Source: CAZLGC01 sp964559275
Lineage (GTDB): Bacteria > Patescibacteriota > CALEFQ01
Assembly: GCA_964559275.1 (NCBI GenBank)
Contig: CAZLGC010000001.1
Span: 1-49,051 of the forward strand
Length of the DNA stretch: 49,051 nt
Reading direction: 5' to 3'
Of the stretch, positions 1 to 5,055 are shown in pieces. Position 1 is the stretch's first letter; each line of letters starts with the position of its first letter. Both the position numbers and the translations under genes were made by a program. The notes under the pieces were generated by a model that had not been told where the DNA came from, did no database searches, and worked only from the letters and a program-made list of their open reading frames with translations.

Positions 1-541
1 CGATCATTACAAACTCATCAACCTCGTTGGCGTAAGTACCGTCAAACCGAACACCGCCAATCTGGATATTGGGGTCAATCGCCATAATAATTGACGTCTT
101 GGCACCGAGCCCGGTTCCGCGCATGATGTCGAACGCGTCCGCCGGTCGACCGAGGTAGTATCCCAGCAAGTTTGCCGGGTTGATATACCAGGCCTCGCCG
201 TCATATTCCACATCGAGCATAATATAACCCTTCCATTTTTCAGCGAAAGACTGGCTACTGTTGTCATGCAGAACAGAAGGGATTCTCTCGATGTCCGCAT
301 GGCTGGCACCGACACCCAGCAGGCGCATGATGTCAAACGCGTCCCGAGGCCGCCCCAGGTAATAACGCATGGCATCAGACGGATTGATGTACCAGGCTTC
401 GCCGTTGTCTTCTACCTGGAGGAGAATCCGTCCCCGGAGGTTCTCCGGAGCGACACTGGCTTCGACCTGGCTCGGGGTCATGAACCCCAACATCGCCAAA
501 GTCAGCACTGCTGTGAGCCCCACAATTAGCACTTTTTTCAT
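1..541 (-). CDS. Secreted protein with repeated aromatic 'YYLGRP' modules, 3' end outside window
   Basis: I read 180 residues from an ATG at 541; the frame is open to the window edge. Residues 1-28 form a signal peptide (MKK start, hydrophobic core, likely cleavage after VEA). Two copies of a module follow at about 37-78 and 105-146. Each holds an acidic strand, EAWYINP, then YYLGRP and DAFDIMR. Modules of this kind recur in exported Patescibacteria proteins as far as I recall, but I know of no assigned function. Cell-surface or secreted location is inferred from the signal peptide. A promoter (575-603) drives it divergently from the prs-like gene. No clear Shine-Dalgarno is seen. The remaining C-terminal part cannot be judged. 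Confidence 0.8.
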   Translation of the reverse strand, partial: MKKVLIVGLTAVLTLAMLGFMTPSQVEASVAPENLRGRILLQVEDNGEAWYINPSDAMRYYLGRPRDAFDIMRLLGVGASHADIERIPSVLHDNSSQSFAEKWKGYIMLDVEYDGEAWYINPANLLGYYLGRPADAFDIMRGTGLGAKTSIIMAIDPNIQIGGVRFDGTYANEVDEFVMI

Positions 542-574
542 AGTTTTGGTGTTACTTTTCTAGCTTCTGTCTCT

Positions 575-603
575 ATTTTATACCTATCGTCAGAATGGGT
601 CAA
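575..603 (-). promoter_or_regulatory. Promoter of the repeat-protein gene
   Basis: On the minus strand: TTGACC, 17-bp spacer, TAAAAT. The leader would be about 27 nt. Its -35 box lies 7 bp from the -35 box of the divergent prs-like promoter. Confidence 0.6.
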
Positions 604-610
604 AGGGTGG

Positions 611-639
611 TTGACAATTATATTTTCGGAATATATCAT
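611..639 (+). promoter_or_regulatory. Promoter of the prs-like gene
   Basis: TTGACA (611-616), 17-bp spacer, TATCAT (634-639). The TTG of this -35 box could be mistaken for a start codon, but it lies upstream of the transcript. Confidence 0.75.
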
Positions 640-667
640 GAGGGGTGATTTAAAAAAGGAGGCAAAT

Positions 668-1732
668 ATGCTGAATCAAAATAGGTTTGTCGTGTATGGC
701 GGTACCAACCACCATGACTTCGACAAAAAAGTTATCGCGACCCTGAACAGCAAGAGTGGATTGGGGCTGGAATTCTCACATTTTTCACACAACACTCACC
801 CGGACGGAGAGCCAGCTTCGTTCCCGGAAGATCAAGCCGTGATCAAAGATCATCATGCGATCATCTGTGCTTGCCCACTGACGCACCGGCAGGAAAACCA
901 GATGTTCGATTTTCTGAAAGCGTGCTATCAGTTCGGAGCTAAGTCGGTGACGCTGGTGCTCAGCTTCATGCGGTATCGTCGTCAAGACCGGATGGAGAAA
1001 ACGCATGAGATCACTCGGCTGCGCTGGTTCCTACGGGAACTGGCTGTCTGGCGAGTGAAAAACCTGGTAGTGTGTGAACCTCACTCCCTACCCAACACCA
1101 GGAAATACTGCGATGATTTCGGCATCAGGTTATTCGTGGCTGATCCGACTCCGGAAGTAGCAGCTACGCTCACACGTTTTTTTCGGGAAAACGGATGCCT
1201 GGAAAAACCCTGGATCTACTCACCCGATCTGGGTTCAGCTGAGCGCGCCCTGAACTTGGCCGAGGCCATGGAGACCAAGGTCCTGCTGACCCCGAAAAAG
1301 CGCTGCCCGGATGGCAAGGTAGAAATGTTAGCGGCCAGTGATCTTTCCGACTCGCTGCACGAGCAGCTTGACCAGAAAATTATCCTGGCCAGTGACAGCC
1401 TGCAGGAGTTTACCGGACGCCACCTGGTAATGCGTGAAGACGAAGTCGCTACCGGCGGAACTTCCAAGACCATGGCCAGACATCTGCGCCAGGCCGGGGT
1501 CGCTAGTTTGCACCTGGTAGCCACCCACCCGGTTTGTACCCCGGGCTGGAAACTGGTGCTGTTCCCTCCCGGCGAAGATCCGCCGTTTGACTCCGTCTGG
1601 TTCGGAGACACTCGTCCCCGCGGATTGGCCAGTAAGTACGAAGGTTCAACCGGGGCCAAGGTCAACACCATCGAGGTGGCGCCAACTGTCGCCCGCGCTC
1701 TCGTTCAGTCTATGTCGACACTGCGCGACTAG
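668..1732 (+). CDS. Ribose-phosphate pyrophosphokinase-like protein (divergent)
   Basis: The family makes PRPP from ribose 5-phosphate and ATP in the cytoplasm, for nucleotide, His and Trp synthesis. The protein has 354 aa, slightly longer than bacterial Prs (about 315). Visible family features: HPDGEP near residue 45, a YRRQDR segment matching the catalytic flexible loop (ARQDRK in typical Prs), SPDLGSAE, and a PRPP-binding loop EDEVATGGTSKT near 256-267 that resembles the usual DD-x-x-x-TGGT. The second Asp of that loop and the RRxK loop are altered, so it could be another member of the phosphoribosyltransferase-fold family. The start at 668 is set by AAGGAGG just upstream and by the promoter at 611-639. 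A hairpin terminator follows. It stands alone as a transcription unit. Confidence 0.75.
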   Translation: MLNQNRFVVYGGTNHHDFDKKVIATLNSKSGLGLEFSHFSHNTHPDGEPASFPEDQAVIKDHHAIICACPLTHRQENQMFDFLKACYQFGAKSVTLVLSFMRYRRQDRMEKTHEITRLRWFLRELAVWRVKNLVVCEPHSLPNTRKYCDDFGIRLFVADPTPEVAATLTRFFRENGCLEKPWIYSPDLGSAERALNLAEAMETKVLLTPKKRCPDGKVEMLAASDLSDSLHEQLDQKIILASDSLQEFTGRHLVMREDEVATGGTSKTMARHLRQAGVASLHLVATHPVCTPGWKLVLFPPGEDPPFDSVWFGDTRPRGLASKYEGSTGAKVNTIEVAPTVARALVQSMSTLRD

Positions 1733-1741
1733 GAAGCGCCT

Positions 1742-1773
1742 AAAAGCCGTGACTCTCCAGAGTCACGGCTTTT
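1742..1773 (+). terminator. Hairpin terminator after the prs-like gene
   Basis: Perfect 15-bp inverted repeat with a 2-nt centre, beginning AAAAGCCGTGACTC and ending in TTTT. It starts ten bases after the stop codon and is symmetric enough to act in both directions. Confidence 0.8.
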
Positions 1774-1790
1774 CCACACCGCAAGTATCA

Positions 1791-1819
1791 TTGACTTTGT
1801 TATCTATATGAGCTAAAAT
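1791..1819 (+). promoter_or_regulatory. Promoter of the 74-aa protein gene
   Basis: TTGACT (1791-1796), 17-bp spacer, TAAAAT (1814-1819). The leader is about 23 nt and contains GAGGAGG. Confidence 0.75.
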
Positions 1820-1848
1820 CCTTTCGGGCTTGTAACGAGGAGGTGTAT

Positions 1849-2073
1849 TTGTCCTACTTATCAGATTCCGATGTAATCCGGAGAAGCATCCGCTCCGTTG
1901 CCCGCCAGATGGGAACTGACCGTCTGGAGATAATTGCCAGTCGATTGGATGAAATCCTAACAACATCCGATCCATCAGTAGTACCCGGCGATGAGATTCG
2001 CTTGGAAGTAATCAAGGAGGAAATAGCAAAGAGAAAAGCTTCCGCCCACATCGGGACCAAAGCGACCTCGTGA
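1849..2073 (+). CDS. Hypothetical 74-aa helical protein, TTG start
   Basis: I do not recognise this protein. It begins MSYLSDSDVIRRSIR, has no signal peptide or membrane segment, and looks mostly helical and charged (R/E/K-rich, with EIRLEVIKEEIAKRK near the C-terminus). The TTG at 1849 is chosen because GAGGAGG (1837-1843) lies 5 nt upstream; the GTG at 1843 overlaps that Shine-Dalgarno and cannot be the start. It has its own promoter and a strong terminator. The last codons (2061-2070) are complementary to 2125-2134, so the end of the gene and the terminator region may pair in the mRNA. Coding status rests on the promoter/SD/terminator setting. Confidence 0.65.
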   Translation: MSYLSDSDVIRRSIRSVARQMGTDRLEIIASRLDEILTTSDPSVVPGDEIRLEVIKEEIAKRKASAHIGTKATS

Positions 2074-2134
2074 CCATCAGTTGCCCGCCACGGACAACCG
2101 TCCAGGTAACCATGATCATCCCAACGAGGTCGCT

Positions 2135-2184
2135 GCCCCCTCACTCGACACCCTGCCTTCGAGTGAGGGGGCCTTTTCTTTTTG
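2135..2184 (+). terminator. Intrinsic terminator after the 74-aa gene
   Basis: 14-bp perfect stem GCCCCCTCACTCGA (2135-2148) with its complement at 2159-2172, then a T-rich tail. Confidence 0.85.
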
Positions 2185-2187
2185 GGA

Positions 2188-2216
2188 TTGACTCTCTTGA
2201 TAATTGATGCTAAACT
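2188..2216 (+). promoter_or_regulatory. Promoter of the HAD gene
   Basis: TTGACT (2188-2193), 17-bp spacer, TAAACT (2211-2216), directly after the preceding terminator. Confidence 0.7.
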
Positions 2217-2244
2217 CAGCCGAAACAAACCAAGGAGGTCTTAA

Positions 2245-2874
2245 ATGGAGGTAAAATGCATGGCGGTGGACCTGGATGATACCCTGGTCTATCTGAAGGA
2301 CGGCCGAGCTGGATTCTACAAAATTCTAGCTGAGTGGGGGTTCACACATGAACTGGCGGAGCAGATTACCCGCGAGATCGCTTTCGGCCCTGGATTCAGC
2401 TTCGGCAGGCTAATCAAACGACTGGAGGTAGAATCAGGGCACCCACTTTCTGCCGGCTTGCTCCCCCGGCTGACAACTTACCAGGAGCGAAACGTCACAC
2501 CTTACCCGGATAGCCGGAAATATCTGGAACGGTGGCTAGGGCTGGTTCCGGTCGCTATCGTAACCGCAGCCGACAGCAATCACCAGATGCGAAAGCTGGA
2601 AATTGCCGATCTCCCCTTTTCCGAGTTCCACGCCGTGGAGCCCCGAGGAGGCAGCAAGGCCATGATTATCAGGGACCTGTATCGACGTTACGGCCGAGTC
2701 GCCTTTGTTGATGATCTGCCAATGAACCTCGACGGGATCCGACAAGCCGGGCTCACCAGTGAACAGGTGCTGACCTTTCAGATCAGACGCCCCCTCTCCA
2801 GGCAAAGCGAACCCTCGCCGCATCACCAACAGGTCACATCGTTGGACGAGGTCGACGCCGCCGCCTTCGGATAA
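2245..2874 (+). CDS. HAD-superfamily hydrolase (phosphatase)
   Basis: 209 aa. HAD enzymes transfer phosphate through an aspartyl-phosphate. Motif I is AVDLDDTLV (nucleophile Asp9, acid/base Asp11). Motif II is the Thr of IVTAAD near 107. The motif III Lys is in SKAMII near 139. Motif IV is FVDDLPMN near 155. A cap domain probably fills residues 15-85. The substrate cannot be read from sequence; the nearby prs-like gene could hint at nucleotide or sugar phosphates, but the genes are transcribed separately. ATG 2245 follows AAGGAGG by 6 nt. A second in-frame ATG at 2260 also has a GGAGG (2247-2251), so a protein five residues shorter is possible. No membrane segment is seen. Confidence 0.88.
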   Translation: MEVKCMAVDLDDTLVYLKDGRAGFYKILAEWGFTHELAEQITREIAFGPGFSFGRLIKRLEVESGHPLSAGLLPRLTTYQERNVTPYPDSRKYLERWLGLVPVAIVTAADSNHQMRKLEIADLPFSEFHAVEPRGGSKAMIIRDLYRRYGRVAFVDDLPMNLDGIRQAGLTSEQVLTFQIRRPLSRQSEPSPHHQQVTSLDEVDAAAFG

Positions 2875-2879
2875 CAAAT

Positions 2880-2913
2880 ACCCCTCACGCTCAGACTGAG
2901 TGCGAGGGGTTTT
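2880..2913 (+). terminator. Terminator after the HAD gene
   Basis: Imperfect hairpin CCCCTC...GAGGGG (two mismatches in a 14-bp stem), followed by TTTT. Confidence 0.75.
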
Positions 2914-2921
2914 CATATAAG

Positions 2922-3054
2922 AAAAAACGGTCCGCCGCAGACCAGTGTATCGCATTCACCAACCACTTGAAAGGAGGGATACCCGTGACGCTCCTAGGGA
3001 AAAGGAAGGGTTCCCTGGCCTGGATGACCATTCGTATCTGCGGCGGACCGTTGT
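2922..3054 (-). ncRNA. Candidate structured small RNA bounded by a 16-bp perfect inverted repeat
   Basis: Positions 2926-2941 and 3037-3052 are a perfect 16-bp inverted repeat around 95 bases. Read on the minus strand, the closing stem is followed by six T (2922-2927). A -35-like TTGACA lies upstream at 3083-3088, so a transcript of about 133 nt ending in an intrinsic terminator is plausible. Inside, AGGGAA/TTCCCT and AGGAG/CTCCT can form two further hairpins. It does not match SRP, 6S, tmRNA or RNase P motifs that I know. The plus strand alternatively carries a 23-aa ORF in the same place (next entry). Confidence 0.45.
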
Positions 3055-3056
3055 AA
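2985..3056 (+). CDS. Possible 23-aa peptide inside the inverted repeat
   Basis: GTG at 2985 lies 7 nt after a strong Shine-Dalgarno AAGGAGG (2971-2977). The frame runs to TAA at 3054-3056, just past the inverted repeat. The product begins MTLLGKRKGSLAW; it is basic, and no membrane helix is evident. No plus-strand promoter is clear, and the HAD terminator lies just upstream. The Shine-Dalgarno would sit in a hairpin loop. It may be a leader peptide or toxin-like peptide, or a chance frame over a structured RNA. Confidence 0.3.
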   Translation: MTLLGKRKGSLAWMTIRICGGPL

Positions 3057-3060
3057 GTAC

Positions 3061-3088
3061 AGACTAACGGATATATAGAATTTGTCAA
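3061..3088 (-). promoter_or_regulatory. Possible promoter of the candidate small RNA
   Basis: Minus strand TTGACA (3083-3088), 16-bp spacer, TAGTCT (3061-3066). The -35 is perfect and the -10 weak. Confidence 0.4.
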
Positions 3089-3089
3089 C

Positions 3090-3110
3090 AAAAAAACAGC
3101 CTGTAGCTGT
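3090..3110 (-). terminator. Short terminator after the 78-aa membrane protein
   Basis: ACAGC/GCTGT stem with a 5-nt loop, followed on the minus strand by seven T. Confidence 0.5.
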
Positions 3111-3346
3111 CATCGGTGCATACCGAATCCGTCCGAGCGGCCCTTTCCCAGAGAGATAATTATGGCGAGCACGATGGCAAAAATCATCACGCCCGCTGTT
3201 GCAATAACTGCTATCCGCCAATCGACTACGGTCGGTTCCCAGTCAGCCGGCGGCGCCAGCGGAACCTCTTCTGTGGCTCGCACCAACCCCGGCACCACGG
3301 CCAGTAGTGCCGCAGAAAACACCGTTATTGCCGTTTTTCTACCCAT
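3110..3346 (-). CDS. Small exported membrane protein, 78 aa
   Basis: I do not recognise a family. From ATG 3346 the protein starts MGRKTAITVFSAALLAVV, a signal peptide with likely cleavage after VRA. A short acidic and Pro-rich segment (EEVPLAPPADWEP) follows. A second hydrophobic segment at about residues 47-68 is a transmembrane helix, with a short basic tail GKGRSDGFGMHR inside. The mature protein would be a single-pass membrane protein with a tiny outside domain. The upstream extension to 3445 is rejected because the promoter (3372-3400) lies within it. No Shine-Dalgarno is visible. Confidence 0.65.
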   Translation of the reverse strand: MGRKTAITVFSAALLAVVPGLVRATEEVPLAPPADWEPTVVDWRIAVIATAGVMIFAIVLAIIISLGKGRSDGFGMHR

Positions 3347-3371
3347 ATTATTTAGTTGTAACTCTATTTTT

Positions 3372-3400
3372 AGAATACGCCCTTTATCTAAAACCGTCAA
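3372..3400 (-). promoter_or_regulatory. Promoter of the 78-aa membrane protein
   Basis: Minus strand TTGACG (3395-3400), 17-bp spacer, TATTCT (3372-3377); leader about 18 nt. Confidence 0.65.
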
Positions 3401-3417
3401 ATGGATTTGACACTGAT

Positions 3418-3466
3418 AAAAAAAGAAGCCTTCATTTAAGCGCAAAGGCGCTCAAAGACAGGCTTC
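3418..3466 (-). terminator. Terminator after the Cys-rich 112-aa gene
   Basis: GAAGCCT (3425-3431) pairs with AGGCTTC (3460-3466), with an inner AGCGC/GCGCT stem, then seven T on the minus strand. Confidence 0.75.
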
Positions 3467-3476
3467 CTGGCCCCAG

Positions 3477-3815
3477 CTAGAAACTCCGGAAGTCAACCTG
3501 GCTGGCAAGTTTGCCTCGATATTTTGCCTGGCACATTTTAACCAGGCAACGAGAACAGTTCCAGCACAATTCCTCTCCCCGGCAGCACGGTTCCCCCAGC
3601 GAACCGGATATGATGGTTTTTACCTTTTCCCACTCGGACAGATCTGCAAAGCCCCGAAAATGATTACGTTGCCGGAAAACCGGCTCAACCTCGATAACCT
3701 TCCAAAGCTCTCTGACCATACCAACCAAATCCATAACTGCTTCTGAACCGGACTGATGCCGGGAGATTTCACTTCCGACCGCTGACGACGAATCAAACCT
3801 CCCTGAACTCTTCAT
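3477..3815 (-). CDS. Cys-cluster protein, 112 aa, unknown function
   Basis: I do not recognise the family. The N-terminal two thirds are helical and charged. The C-terminal part carries six cysteines in 19 residues (Cys77, 78, 84, 87, 90, 95), the pattern CC-x5-C-x2-C-x2-C-x4-C, which could bind an iron-sulfur cluster or zinc. There is no signal peptide, so it should be cytoplasmic. The ATG at 3815 follows a GGGAGGGG Shine-Dalgarno. It begins 17 bases after the stop of the beta-helix gene and is probably co-transcribed with it. A strong terminator ends the unit. Met28 is a possible alternative start, but without Shine-Dalgarno support. Confidence 0.65.
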   Translation of the reverse strand: MKSSGRFDSSSAVGSEISRHQSGSEAVMDLVGMVRELWKVIEVEPVFRQRNHFRGFADLSEWEKVKTIISGSLGEPCCRGEELCWNCSRCLVKMCQAKYRGKLASQVDFRSF

Positions 3816-3832
3816 TACCCCTCCCAGTTTAT

Positions 3833-4774
3833 TTAAATTTTGTCGCTGATAAGATCAGTCCCTTCTATCTTCTCCCCATTGCCCGGATTCCAGTTATTTA
3901 GATAGATCACATTACCCTCAAAACTACCGCCAGATACTGCCGGGCCGGTCGGGGATTCAAGGGCATTGTTTTCAAAAGTAGCTTTTCCGGCAGTTTCTAA
4001 ATAAACTGCAATCGCATTATCAATAAATCTGTTTTGCAATACCACCGGCTTAGCTACTTGTACTAGCTTCATCCCGATAGCAGACCGGGCAAATTCATTA
4101 TTTTTGAAAAAAGGTGAAGCGTCACTGGCTACCAGCACAGCCTGATGCCAAGCCAGGGAAAACCGCGAATTTATGACGTTAGCTGATTCCTTTCCCACAT
4201 ACAGACAATTCCACAAGCACCGCTCGATATTTACATTATCCAGCGACACAGGGGCACTGGTGACTATTCCGTTCTGGACATTGTCAATCTGAACATGTTT
4301 AAGTTTACTGCCGTCTCGGAGAACTACACCCTGCCAGGCTGCGTATTCTGTCGGCGGGTCAGTGACAGTGAAAATTATCGGTTCCTCCGCCGTTCCTTCG
4401 GCCACGATTGTCCCTTTGATTTCAACGTGGCTACGAGTGTAATCAGTGGAATTAGTTGGATCATTGACGACGACATCGTCAGGGTTAAGGGCCGGTTCGC
4501 TGCCGGCCTGTTGGTCGTCGGTGGCTGCAATCACAACCCTTGTTCCTGATTCAATCTGCAGCCTAGCCCACCAGGCCACATATACATCGCCAGAAATTTG
4601 GATCTCCCCCCGCCAAGTCTGGCTGCGGAGCAAAATCCCAGAGACAGTACCGTTTTCTACAGTATCGCGCCAGTTCATCGTCAGCCAGGGACGCCCAAAA
4701 GCACCATACAGAAAAATCGGTACGGCGATAGCAATTATGACTACAATCCAAATAAGAACAGCCCAAAACTTCAT
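3833..4774 (-). CDS. Membrane-anchored right-handed beta-helix protein
   Basis: 313 aa from ATG 4774. An uncleaved N-terminal anchor (MKFWAVLIWIVVIIAIAVP) precedes an extracytoplasmic region. That region is rich in short beta repeats typical of parallel beta-helix folds (pectate-lyase-like or periplasmic copper-binding NosD-like): for example HVEIKGTIVAEGTAEEPI, then ladders such as SPFFKNNEFARSAIGMKL and KPVVLQNRFIDNAIAVYL with N-x-F/I turns. Such proteins usually bind or cleave polysaccharide or act as surface scaffolds; no catalytic residues can be identified. The start at 4774 is favoured because the promoter at 4801-4829 lies just upstream and the longer frame (4837) has none. Confidence 0.75.
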   Translation of the reverse strand: MKFWAVLIWIVVIIAIAVPIFLYGAFGRPWLTMNWRDTVENGTVSGILLRSQTWRGEIQISGDVYVAWWARLQIESGTRVVIAATDDQQAGSEPALNPDDVVVNDPTNSTDYTRSHVEIKGTIVAEGTAEEPIIFTVTDPPTEYAAWQGVVLRDGSKLKHVQIDNVQNGIVTSAPVSLDNVNIERCLWNCLYVGKESANVINSRFSLAWHQAVLVASDASPFFKNNEFARSAIGMKLVQVAKPVVLQNRFIDNAIAVYLETAGKATFENNALESPTGPAVSGGSFEGNVIYLNNWNPGNGEKIEGTDLISDKI

Positions 4775-4800
4775 GTGCCTAAAATTAACAAACTGTTTAT

Positions 4801-4829
4801 ATTGTAGTAAAAAAACGGCGCCTCGGCAA
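4801..4829 (-). promoter_or_regulatory. Promoter of the beta-helix gene
   Basis: Minus strand TTGCCG (4824-4829), 17-bp spacer, TACAAT (4801-4806). Confidence 0.65.
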
Positions 4830-4835
4830 ATATCC

Positions 4836-4872
4836 AAAAAGCAGGGACTCCGTAATGAGTCCCCGCTTTTTT
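4836..4872 (-). terminator. Terminator after the metallothionein-like gene
   Basis: Inverted repeat GGGACTC/GAGTCCC flanked by A5 and T6 (stem about 15 bp with one mismatch), starting right after the small Cys-rich gene. It is symmetric, so it may work in both directions. Confidence 0.8.
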
Positions 4873-4873
4873 C

Positions 4874-4996
4874 TTAGTCCTGGCAACCGCACTGGCATCC
4901 AGATTCGCAGTCACAGCAAGCTTTGCACTTGTCGCCGCCGCAACTGCATTTATTATCTTCCGATAATACCTGGCCGCACTTCTGGCACTTATCCAT
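4874..4996 (-). CDS. Metallothionein-like Cys-rich protein, 40 aa
   Basis: A 40-residue protein with 11 cysteines (4, 7, 17, 19, 24, 27, 28, 30, 34, 36, 38) in C-x2-C, C-x-C, C-x2-CC-x-C and C-x-C-x-C clusters, no aromatic residues, and many Lys/Asp/Gly. This composition is typical of metal-thiolate proteins that store or buffer Zn, Cu or Cd in the cytoplasm. It does not closely match the cyanobacterial SmtA pattern I know, so it may be a separate small family. The gene has its own promoter (5027-5055) and terminator (4836-4872), which supports real expression although it is too short for many gene finders. No clear Shine-Dalgarno precedes the ATG. Confidence 0.7.
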   Translation of the reverse strand: MDKCQKCGQVLSEDNKCSCGGDKCKACCDCESGCQCGCQD

Positions 4997-5026
4997 AGGT
5001 TTTTACTTTTACTGGTTAGCTATATC

Positions 5027-5055
5027 AGTATAGCAATTTCCGGTTTTTCTCTCAA
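5027..5055 (-). promoter_or_regulatory. Promoter of the metallothionein-like gene
   Basis: Minus strand TTGAGA (5050-5055), 17-bp spacer, TATACT (5027-5032); leader about 24 nt. The -35 abuts the stop codon of the RND gene. Confidence 0.7.

Noticed and set aside
611..667. N-terminal extension of the prs-like protein starting at TTG 611
   Set aside because: That TTG is the -35 box; the extension would be upstream of the transcription start, and AAGGAGG marks the ATG at 668.
1216..2228. Long minus-strand frames opposite the prs-like and 74-aa genes (1216-1671, 1854-2228)
   Set aside because: They have no promoter or Shine-Dalgarno and run through terminators and the promoter of the genuine plus-strand genes.
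2922..3054. SRP RNA or 6S RNA
   Set aside because: The conserved SRP loop and the 6S open-bubble layout are not visible; only the long closing stem is similar.
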